A stretch of DNA of 14,034 bases from positions 1-14,034 of the forward strand of contig CAUWNS010000041.1 of the NCBI GenBank assembly GCA_963560245.1. Direction: 5' to 3'. The position numbers and the translations under genes are program-made. The notes below the pieces were generated by a model. It was not told the DNA's origin and made no database searches. It saw only the letters and a program-made list of their open reading frames with translations. The stretch's first letter is position 1. Every line of letters starts with the position of its first letter. This document shows, piece after piece, positions 1 to 5,254 of the stretch. This DNA is from Pseudoruminococcus_B sp937901805. GTDB lineage: Bacteria; Bacillota; Clostridia; Oscillospirales; Ruminococcaceae.

Positions 1-85
1 TTGAGCAAAAGTCAGCGTGGGAATGGTGTGGTATCTTTATCTAAGTGAATCCCCGGTATCCTTCTCCGCACCGGGCAGTGCTTTT

Positions 86-114
86 ATTATATCAGAATTG
101 GAAAATACAAGCAA
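86..114 (-). promoter_or_regulatory. Extended -10 promoter firing off the left edge
   Basis: Read on the minus strand, TATAAT (91-86) is perfect and is preceded by TGA, the TGN of an extended -10. TTGCTT (114-109) sits 17 bases further upstream and matches the -35 consensus at 3 of 6 positions. Transcription would run toward base 1, so a minus-strand gene or its leader probably starts beyond the window. No start codon with a ribosome site is visible in bases 1-80 on that strand. Nothing else recognisable was seen in bases 1-85. Confidence 0.55.
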
Positions 115-182
115 ACCACGCCTGTCCCCGCTCTGTTTTTCCTCTTCCCTGCATACAGATAGAAAAGGGAGCGTGATGGCTG

Positions 183-719
183 ATGCGTGAAAAATTGCTG
201 TTATGGGAAGGAATCTTTGTAGTATCCGTCTGTGCTGTGGGGTCGCTCCTCCACTTTGTATACCAGTGGAGCGGGAAGAAACTGTTTGCGGGACTTGTTT
301 CCCCGGTCAATGAAAGCACCTGGGAACACCTGAAACTGCTCTTTTTCCCCTCCCTGCTGTTTGGGGCTGGGGAATACCTTGCCGTGGGAAAAGAGATCCC
401 CCATTTTCTGCCCGCCAAAGCGGTGAGCATCCTTGCCGGGATGGGCATAATTGTCGTCTGTTTTTATACCTACACCGGAATCCTTGGGACAAATTGGCTG
501 GCTGCCGATATCCTCACCTTTTTTCTGGGGGTTGTATGCTCCTCCTACTTCTTTCTTCATTTTATCCACTATCCGCTTTTTTCCAAAAAAGCCTCCCTGG
601 GCGCCGTTATGCTGCTTGCCGTGGTATGCGCCTGTTTTTTCGTCTTTACTTTCTCGCCGCCCCGCATCGGATTGTTCCGCGACCCGGCAGGCGGCGGCTA
701 TGGAATACAGGAGAAATGA
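183..719 (+). CDS. DUF6512 family integral membrane protein
   Basis: This encodes a 178-aa, very hydrophobic protein with about five membrane segments (roughly residues 5-29, 50-69, 79-101, 104-129 and 137-160). The conserved-looking loop PVNESTWEHLK (41-51) and the C-terminal FSPP..LFRDP..GGYGI pattern (157-175) match my memory of the DUF6512 family, whose function is unknown. The ATG at 183 follows AGGGAG at 166-171; the nearby GTG and ATG codons at 173 and 176 are in other frames. It stands alone, 48 bases before a bidirectional terminator shared with the convergent protease operon. No good upstream promoter was seen. The family name is from recognition only; the membrane topology is read directly from the sequence. 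Confidence 0.85.
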   Translation: MREKLLLWEGIFVVSVCAVGSLLHFVYQWSGKKLFAGLVSPVNESTWEHLKLLFFPSLLFGAGEYLAVGKEIPHFLPAKAVSILAGMGIIVVCFYTYTGILGTNWLAADILTFFLGVVCSSYFFLHFIHYPLFSKKASLGAVMLLAVVCACFFVFTFSPPRIGLFRDPAGGGYGIQEK

Positions 720-767
720 CGGGCTGTCCCCGTTTTCCCAGAGCAGCCGCTGAGGATTCCAGCACAG

Positions 768-795
768 AAAAAACCGCCCCGCGGGGCGGTTTTTT
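768..795. terminator. Bidirectional intrinsic terminator, DUF6512 / M50
   Basis: A perfect 13-bp inverted repeat with arms AAAAAACCGCCCC and GGGGCGGTTTTTT surrounds a GC loop. It gives a GC-rich stem with a T run on both strands, so it can end the DUF6512 transcript and the convergent M23-M50 transcript. The M50 stop codon (794-796) overlaps the T run. Confidence 0.9.
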
Positions 796-1402
796 ATCGA
801 GAAGCCGGGAGTTTTAACAGCAAAAGCCCGGTCAGGTACACAAGGACGCCGAAAAAAGAGAGCGGGAACCTCCCGCGCATAGCAAGGAAAAAAACCCAGG
901 TATACAGGGAGCTGAGCAGCACAAAAGAGAGCACGGTACAGACCTTGCGGGCACACGGTTCCTGCATCCGCCGGGCCAAGGCGCAGTAGAGCGCCTCCCC
1001 GCCGTCCGTCCCGGACACGGGAAGCAGGTTAAACCCGGCAAGCAGCAGGTTTACCGCCGCCGGGTAGTAGAGCCCCGCCTTCCCCACAGTGCCCAAAAGC
1101 AGAAAAACACCGGCAAAGGCCAGGTTGACCGCAGGACCGGCAAGCAGCACCAGCATCTCCTGCCGGTAGGACAACCGGATTCCCTCTTCCCGGCGGATCT
1201 GCATACCGAAAGCGCCCAGACAGATCTCTTTCGGCCTGCTGTCAAACCAGAGCATCGCCGCAAGATGTCCGCATTCATGCAGCAGCGAGAACAGGACGGA
1301 GGAGAGGAGCATCCGGGCATCGGAGAGGATGCTCAGAAACGCCAGAAACGCAAAAAAGAAAAAGCGGATGGTAATCGGTACCCCGCCGATCGAAAAACTC
1401 AT
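794..1402 (-). CDS. M50 family intramembrane metalloprotease, SpoIVFB-like
   Basis: This is a 202-aa polytopic protein. The zinc motif HECGH (H42, E43, H46) lies inside a hydrophobic segment, and the second site-2-protease motif NLLPVSGTDGG (125-135) supplies the third ligand, D133. The whole protein is hydrophobic, with about five or six membrane segments. It is shorter than B. subtilis SpoIVFB (about 288 aa) and has no room for the C-terminal CBS domain. Its ATG overlaps the stop of the upstream M23 gene in ATGA, so translation is probably coupled. In B. subtilis, SpoIVFB cleaves pro-sigma-K and is held by SpoIVFA. The same order here, with a sigma-E-type promoter, points to that role. An alternative is a general M50 protease of unknown substrate. 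Confidence 0.85.
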   Translation of the reverse strand: MSFSIGGVPITIRFFFFAFLAFLSILSDARMLLSSVLFSLLHECGHLAAMLWFDSRPKEICLGAFGMQIRREEGIRLSYRQEMLVLLAGPAVNLAFAGVFLLLGTVGKAGLYYPAAVNLLLAGFNLLPVSGTDGGEALYCALARRMQEPCARKVCTVLSFVLLSSLYTWVFFLAMRGRFPLSFFGVLVYLTGLLLLKLPASR

Positions 1403-2334
1403 TGCGCCTCGGTTCCTGACGGCTGCGACTGGGGAAGAAACGGCTCGGGGTCCACATTGACCCCATCAACCTTCATTTCAAAGTGCAGGTGCGGGCCGGT
1501 AGACATCCCTGTGGAACCCACCTTGGCGACGGTTTCCCCCTGGCGGATCACGCTCCCCTCCGGCGCTACAATCTCACTGCAGTGGCAGTACCGCGTGGAG
1601 AGGGAATCCGAATGGGTGACCACAATATAATTGCCGAAAATCTCCGATTCCCCCACTTCCGTCACTGTCCCGGCGAAAGCGGCACGGATGGGAGTACCCA
1701 TGGCGGCGCCTAAATCCACCCCGGTGTGGAAATCGGTTTCCCCAGTAATGGGATGCATCCGGTAGCCATAGGGCGACGTTGTGCCCGCATCCACCGGCGC
1801 CGTCATCTTCTGGGAAAGGACTGCCGGCGCCAGGCTGTACCCCTCCGGCGGATAGAGCAGCTCCCCTTCCTGCGCAGTGACCGGCATCTGCCCTCCTTGT
1901 CCCCCGGTATTCTCCCCGCGCACCTTATAAATATTGTGATCCGAAGTACTCAAGTCCGAGCTCAGGAGAGAGGAGGTCTGATCGACAGAAGACGCGGTAT
2001 CCGCCCCGTTCTCCTCCGGGTCTGCCGGGCGCACTGTGATCCCATCCTCTGCTGGCTGCTCCCCAAAGAAAAATTCCCGGATCGCCCCGGAAATCTGCTC
2101 AAAGAGGTTCCCCTCCCCTTCCTGCAGGACGTCCCCCTCCTGGGTAACCTGGCCGAACGTCTCCTTGACATTGGCCGGATCCGTCTGCTGGAGCTTGGTA
2201 TATAAAAACAGCCCGCACAGCAGCAGGCCGCAGACAACCACCTGCACAGTCGTCATCATGGCAAAACCGTCGCTGATCTTCCTCGGTTCCTCCCCCATCC
2301 TTCCCCGGCGTGCGGGGCGGTTCCTCTCGTCCAT
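1399..2334 (-). CDS. Membrane-anchored M23 peptidase, SpoIVFA/SpoIIQ-like
   Basis: This is a 311-aa protein with a charged N terminus, one membrane segment (about 28-46), a low-complexity linker (about 50-175, Ser/Glu/Gly rich) and a C-terminal LytM/M23 domain (about 180-300). The zinc-site residues look complete: H203 and D207 in HTGVDLG, and H282 and H284 in PHLHFE. It should face the outside of the membrane or the intermembrane space of a forespore. The ATG at 2334 follows AAAGGAG. It is the first gene of a two-gene operon with the M50 protease. As I recall, B. subtilis SpoIVFA and SpoIIQ have degenerate M23 domains, so an intact site is notable. Separating SpoIVFA from a SpoIIQ-like or general endopeptidase needs phylogeny, but the M50 partner favours SpoIVFA. 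Confidence 0.85.
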   Translation of the reverse strand: MDERNRPARRGRMGEEPRKISDGFAMMTTVQVVVCGLLLCGLFLYTKLQQTDPANVKETFGQVTQEGDVLQEGEGNLFEQISGAIREFFFGEQPAEDGITVRPADPEENGADTASSVDQTSSLLSSDLSTSDHNIYKVRGENTGGQGGQMPVTAQEGELLYPPEGYSLAPAVLSQKMTAPVDAGTTSPYGYRMHPITGETDFHTGVDLGAAMGTPIRAAFAGTVTEVGESEIFGNYIVVTHSDSLSTRYCHCSEIVAPEGSVIRQGETVAKVGSTGMSTGPHLHFEMKVDGVNVDPEPFLPQSQPSGTEAQ

Positions 2335-2369
2335 AGCGTTCTCTCCTTTGCAAATTCCCTATTTGTCAC

Positions 2370-2398
2370 AATCTATGCGGGATTGTCCGCAAATATGC
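2370..2398 (-). promoter_or_regulatory. Sigma-E-type sporulation promoter for M23-M50 operon
   Basis: On the minus strand GCATATT (2398-2392) fits the sigma-E -35 consensus KMATATT at all positions. CATAGATT (2377-2370), 14 bases later, matches CATACAHT at 7 of 8. The start site would lie near 2362, leaving about 28 bases before the ATG with AAAGGAG in place. No comparable sigma-A promoter is visible. The B. subtilis spoIVF operon is sigma-E dependent, so the promoter supports the gene identification. Confidence 0.6.
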
Positions 2399-2409
2399 TG
2401 TCTGGGCAC

Positions 2410-2438
2410 TTGCATTTTTGCATGATATATCGTATACT
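2410..2438 (+). promoter_or_regulatory. Sigma-A promoter for the DUF6440 gene
   Basis: TTGCAT (2410-2415) and TATACT (2433-2438) are separated by 17 bases. A second overlapping pair, TTGCAT (2418) and TATAAA (2441), would start transcription inside the ribosome site and is less likely. The promoter is divergent from the sigma-E promoter and its -35 begins 12 bases from it. Confidence 0.5.
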
Positions 2439-2462
2439 GATATAAAAACTGGAGGGAACTGT

Positions 2463-2654
2463 ATGGCGAATAAAGATCGATTTGTCAAACTCTATTCACA
2501 GGGCACTTTTGCGGTTAATGAAATCTGGGTGGACACACAGACCGGGGTCAACTACCTTTACCATACCTCCGGCAGCGGGGGCGGGATAACCCCCCTGCTG
2601 GATCGGGAGGGAAAACCGGTGATCTCCTCATCCTATGAATACGAGGGCAGATAA
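2463..2654 (+). CDS. DUF6440 family small protein
   Basis: This encodes 63 aa starting MANKDRFVKLYSQG. The pattern W(V)DTQTGVNYLY....G.GGGITPLLD..GKPVI matches my memory of DUF6440, a family of short single-domain proteins of unknown function in Firmicutes. There is no signal peptide or membrane segment, so it is probably cytoplasmic. I chose the ATG at 2463 because GGAGGG (2451-2456) lies just upstream; an in-frame ATG at 2418 has no ribosome site. The gene is transcribed alone and ends at a shared hairpin terminator. Confidence 0.85.
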   Translation: MANKDRFVKLYSQGTFAVNEIWVDTQTGVNYLYHTSGSGGGITPLLDREGKPVISSSYEYEGR

Positions 2655-2658
2655 AACA

Positions 2659-2692
2659 AAAACCTCCTTGAATCACCCATCAAGGAGGTTTT
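2659..2692. terminator. Bidirectional terminator, DUF6440 / XRE
   Basis: A perfect 13-bp inverted repeat (AAAACCTCCTTGA and TCAAGGAGGTTTT) flanks an 8-base loop, with A and T runs outside. It ends the DUF6440 transcript, and on the other strand the transcript of the small XRE gene, whose stop codon at 2691-2693 overlaps it. Confidence 0.85.
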
Positions 2693-2915
2693 ATCGTATC
2701 TCAAACAATTTGGCAGGCTGAACATGCAGAGCTTCCGCAATTGAAAGCAAAGCCGGCAAACTCGGAATAGCCGTGGCAGTTTCGATTTTTTGAATATGGT
2801 TTCGGCTTAAAGAAGTTTTTTCTGCTAACTGCATTTGGGTAAACCCAAGCTTTTTTCTGTAATGCAAAATATTTAAACCAATTTGTGCATAAACATCATG
2901 GTACTTCGTATCCAC
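2691..2915 (-). CDS. Small XRE-family DNA-binding protein
   Basis: This is a 74-aa single-domain protein. A Cro/CI-type helix-turn-helix fills residues about 12-70: the helices around QIGLNILHYRKKLG, TQMQLAEKTSLS and RNHIQKIETATAIPS are the usual XRE elements, including LSRNHIQKIE as recognition helix. There is no partner domain. The start codon is GTG (2915-2913), supported by GGGAGGTGG at 2930-2922 about 7 bases upstream; no ATG is available. It is probably a repressor of unknown target. The divergent 65-aa gene at 3049 shares its regulatory region and is a natural candidate. No neighbouring phage genes were found. Confidence 0.85.
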   Translation of the reverse strand: MDTKYHDVYAQIGLNILHYRKKLGFTQMQLAEKTSLSRNHIQKIETATAIPSLPALLSIAEALHVQPAKLFEIR

Positions 2916-2940
2916 AGCTATCCACCTCCCTCTCTATCAT

Positions 2941-2970
2941 TTTATAGGGAAAATGAATATTTTACGACAA
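2941..2970 (-). promoter_or_regulatory. Promoter of the small XRE gene
   Basis: On the minus strand TTGTCG (2970-2965) and TATAAA (2946-2941) are spaced by 18 bases. These match the -35 and -10 consensus at 4 and 5 of 6 positions. The promoter lies back to back with the rightward promoter at 3001-3029. Confidence 0.5.
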
Positions 2971-3000
2971 ACTGGATATGTGTAAATACATCATATTAGA

Positions 3001-3029
3001 TTGCATTTATACCAATTTAATGTTATTAT
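3001..3029 (+). promoter_or_regulatory. Extended -10 promoter for the 65-aa gene
   Basis: TATTAT (3024-3029) is preceded by TGT, a TGN extended -10. TTGCAT (3001-3006) lies 17 bases upstream. Transcription would begin a few bases before the GGGAGG ribosome site at 3035-3040. Confidence 0.5.
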
Positions 3030-3048
3030 ACCCTGGGAGGTGACTTTT

Positions 3049-3246
3049 ATGTACCCGGAAGCGATTGAACAGGCATTGGAGCGTTTCTTTGAAAGCAGCC
3101 GCTATCAGGAAGCCCTGGACGCCCACCTGAAACTGGTGGAAACCGCCTTTGTCAAGGGCTGGATGGCGGCAAAAGAGGACGACCGCAGGCAGTTCGCAGC
3201 CCTGCTGGAACAGGATAAAGAGGAAAATCCCCGGAGCCAGGAATAG
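3049..3246 (+). CDS. Hypothetical 65-aa soluble protein
   Basis: This encodes 65 aa, starting MYPEAIEQALERFFESSRYQ. It is rich in Glu, Ala, Lys and Gln and looks wholly alpha-helical. It has no signal peptide, membrane segment, cysteine pair or recognised motif. The ATG at 3049 follows GGGAGGTG (3035-3042); the in-frame TTG at 3001 lies in the promoter. It is a monocistronic gene with its own promoter and a terminator that begins inside its last codons. It faces a small XRE regulator. I do not recognise a family; the strong expression signals are the main reason to believe it is a gene. Confidence 0.75.
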   Translation: MYPEAIEQALERFFESSRYQEALDAHLKLVETAFVKGWMAAKEDDRRQFAALLEQDKEENPRSQE

Positions 3247-3260
3247 GCCCCGGGGATTTT
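3224..3260. terminator. Hairpin terminator after the 65-aa gene
   Basis: The arms AAAATCCCCGG (3224-3234) and CCGGGGATTTT (3250-3260) form an 11-bp perfect stem with a 15-base loop, followed by further T. The left arm lies inside the end of the 65-aa gene. It may also stop leftward transcripts from dcd. Confidence 0.8.
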
Positions 3261-3303
3261 TATTCCATTTTACTCCATAGCGGCGAGCACTTTGGCAGCC
3301 GCG

Positions 3304-3328
3304 ATCCATACAAGATTCCCGTATGGAT
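3304..3328 (-). other. Inverted repeat at the end of dcd
   Basis: ATCCATAC (3304-3311) and GTATGGAT (3321-3328) are perfect 8-base arms around a 9-base loop. The stem begins on the last base of the dcd stop codon. There is no T run after it, so it is not a classical terminator. It could protect the 3' end of the mRNA. Confidence 0.4.
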
Positions 3329-3855
3329 TATCCCTTTGCAAAATCCCGGTACATCCGGCTGGTCTGGATGTCGGTATTGTTCTGGTATTTTCCGCTGCGG
3401 TACAGCTCATAGTCCCCCTCAATGGAGTGGTAGTGGATTTGGCAGACCTCCACATCCGGATAGATACGGATGGGCTGGACGCAGAAGATCTCCAGCGTCC
3501 AAAAGCCTGCAAAGCCAACATCCCCAAACCCCGCGGTGATATGGACAAACAGCCCGAGTCTCCCCGTGGACGAACGCCCCTCCAGCATAGGGACAAAACG
3601 ATCGGTTTTGGTAAACTCCTTTGTCCTGCCAAGATACAGCCTGCCGGGTTCCAGCACCAGCCCCTCGGGAGGGATCACAATCCGTTTTGCCGGGTTATCC
3701 CGCTTCATATCCAGGATTTCATTTTCATAGACAAGCAGTTCGTTATGCAGCGTCAAATTGTAGCTGTTGGGGTTCAGCCTGCCGGGGTCAAACGGTTCAA
3801 TGACAATCTCGCCGGCGGCGACCCTGCGCGCAATCTCTTTTCCAGATAAAATCAT
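3328..3855 (-). CDS. dcd: dCTP deaminase
   Basis: This 175-aa enzyme of the dUTPase/Dcd fold converts dCTP to dUTP (and ammonia) for dTMP synthesis in the cytoplasm. Visible family motifs are NPNSYNLTLHNELLVYE (28-44), MLEGRSSTGRLGL (90-102), HITAGFGDVGF.G.WTLE (105-122, where E122 fits the catalytic Glu) and the C-terminal SGKYQNNTDIQ (154-164), which closes over the nucleotide. The start is the ATG at 3855, with AGGAGG 5 bases upstream; a longer frame to 3921 would run into the end of the upstream gene. It follows the GHL10 lipoprotein gene by 35 bases and is probably co-transcribed with it. Whether it also has dUTPase activity cannot be told from this sequence. Confidence 0.93.
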   Translation of the reverse strand: MILSGKEIARRVAAGEIVIEPFDPGRLNPNSYNLTLHNELLVYENEILDMKRDNPAKRIVIPPEGLVLEPGRLYLGRTKEFTKTDRFVPMLEGRSSTGRLGLFVHITAGFGDVGFAGFWTLEIFCVQPIRIYPDVEVCQIHYHSIEGDYELYRSGKYQNNTDIQTSRMYRDFAKG

Positions 3856-3890
3856 AATTTCCTCCTGCCGGAAAATTTCCCGTGTCTTTC

Positions 3891-5180
3891 TCATTCCAAA
3901 ATGGAGGCAAGGTTCTCCCATTCCTTTTTTGCCTGTTCGGAAACGGACGCGCCGAACAGGGAGTCATAGCGGTACAGGGCAAATCCCTGGTAATGGCCCG
4001 CCTGCCTTGCGCACTCCACCTGTCGCTTGAGCATATCCTCGCAGGTCTTCCATTCCTCTCTCCCGCTCCCGGCATAGACCGTATCTTCGGTGCCGATTTT
4101 ATAAGCCGCAAGCCCGACATAGAGCTTGACAGAATCTGTCGTGCACAGCGCTTCCCAATCCTCCACCATTTTATCAAAGGGAGCTGTTTCATGCGCAAAG
4201 CCAAAATAAATCTGCGGGCAGAGGTAATCGACATACCCTGGGGTGGAACCCCACAGCTTGACATCCGCATACAGGCGGTTGAGGTTGTTGCTGATATTCC
4301 CCGCCGGGCTGATGCCGAAAATCATCTCCGGATTGTTTGCTTTCACCGTGTCATAGGTGCGCTTGACCAGGTCGTTGACGCAGTCCGTCCGGAACACTTC
4401 CAGAGAACGCCCATCCCCCGCGTCTGCAAAGGCCTGCCGGTCAATGGACTCGTCCGTACCGGGATAGAAATAGTCGTCGAAATGGATGCCGTCCAGGTCA
4501 TAGTTCTCCACCAGTTCCCGCACGCCGTCCACCACCAGGGAAGCGACTTCCTCCCGGGCGGGGTTATAGTACAGGCCGCCTCCTGTCTCTACGACGCAGT
4601 CGCTGTCCTCTGCAAGCCACTTAGAAGCCGGGTTCTCCGTGCTCAGTTCCCAGCTCCCGCCTGCGCGGATACGGTAGGGGTTGAGCCAGGCGTGGATTTC
4701 AAGCCCCAGCTCATGCGCACAGTTCACCATGATCTGCAGGGGATCGTATCCCGGGTCCTTCCCCTGCGTCCCTGTGATGATATGCGACCACGGGAACAGA
4801 TCCGAGGGATAAAGCGCATCGGAAAAGGGTCGGACTTGTACAAAAACTGTGTTGAGCCGGTTGGCTTTCACGGTTTCAAAGCAGGCTTTGATATTGGCGG
4901 AAAAATCCCCGGAAAACATGGGTTTGAGCTCCAGATAAGACAGCCAGACCGCCCGCATCTCCCCTTCCGGGGTCCGGTTTTCCCCGTACGCAGTACCGGA
5001 GGAAAACGGATCCGCGTCTGCCGGCGGAAATTCCCCGGGCTGTTCCAAGCCGGAACCGACAAAGCTGGCATTCCCTGACGGGGTCCGCTGGTTTTCCCTT
5101 GGGAGCAGTTCCAGAAGGCCGCAGGCGCTCAGCGACAGGGCCGTCAGCAGGGACAAGACAAACAGAACGATTTTTCTCAT
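3891..5180 (-). CDS. GHL10 (DUF187) family glycoside-hydrolase-like lipoprotein
   Basis: This is a 429-aa exported protein. Residues 1-20 form a lipoprotein signal peptide with lipobox LSAC and C20 as the lipidated cysteine. A Ser/Pro-rich spacer follows (about 25-72), then the TIM-barrel-like GHL10 domain from EMRAVWLSYLEL (74-85) to near the end. Family-like landmarks include VQVRPFSDALYPSDLFPWS, HAWLNPYRI and the acidic strand YDLDGIHFDDYFYPG. The domain resembles B. subtilis YngK and is annotated as a family 10 glycosyl hydrolase. The substrate is unknown; a cell-wall or capsule polysaccharide is an inference from surface location. The ATG at 5180 follows GAGGGCGGAAG. It lies between the ABC-F gene and dcd on the same strand. 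Confidence 0.88.
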   Translation of the reverse strand: MRKIVLFVLSLLTALSLSACGLLELLPRENQRTPSGNASFVGSGLEQPGEFPPADADPFSSGTAYGENRTPEGEMRAVWLSYLELKPMFSGDFSANIKACFETVKANRLNTVFVQVRPFSDALYPSDLFPWSHIITGTQGKDPGYDPLQIMVNCAHELGLEIHAWLNPYRIRAGGSWELSTENPASKWLAEDSDCVVETGGGLYYNPAREEVASLVVDGVRELVENYDLDGIHFDDYFYPGTDESIDRQAFADAGDGRSLEVFRTDCVNDLVKRTYDTVKANNPEMIFGISPAGNISNNLNRLYADVKLWGSTPGYVDYLCPQIYFGFAHETAPFDKMVEDWEALCTTDSVKLYVGLAAYKIGTEDTVYAGSGREEWKTCEDMLKRQVECARQAGHYQGFALYRYDSLFGASVSEQAKKEWENLASILE

Positions 5181-5216
5181 CTTCCGCCCTCATTTCTCAT
5201 ATCGGTTTCTTCTCAA

Positions 5217-5245
5217 ACCCTATGCAGAAACCCCGGCGGATATGC
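5217..5245 (-). promoter_or_regulatory. Possible sigma-E-type promoter before the GHL10 gene
   Basis: On the minus strand GCATATC (5245-5239) matches KMATATT at 6 of 7, and CATAGGGT (5224-5217) matches CATACAHT at 5 of 8, again with a 14-base spacer. The position fits the GHL10 gene start at 5180. The -10 is weak, so this is a suggestion only. Confidence 0.25.
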
Positions 5246-5254
5246 CGTTCCGGT

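Noticed and set aside
1..48. A 15-codon in-frame stretch ending in TGA at the left edge, considered as the end of an upstream plus-strand gene
   Set aside because: It is too short to support anything, another frame is also open for 14 codons, and the best nearby signal is a minus-strand promoter.
201..956. A 251-codon minus-strand frame across DUF6512, the terminator and the end of M50
   Set aside because: It runs through a perfect bidirectional terminator and two real genes and has no recognisable product.
3882..5078. A 398-codon plus-strand open frame opposite the GHL10 gene
   Set aside because: It is an antisense frame kept open by the G+C bias of the real gene, which has a lipoprotein signal and family motifs.
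5229..5250. A short GC-rich inverted repeat between ABC-F and GHL10 considered as terminator
   Set aside because: The stem is only 4 bp with mismatches and has no T run.
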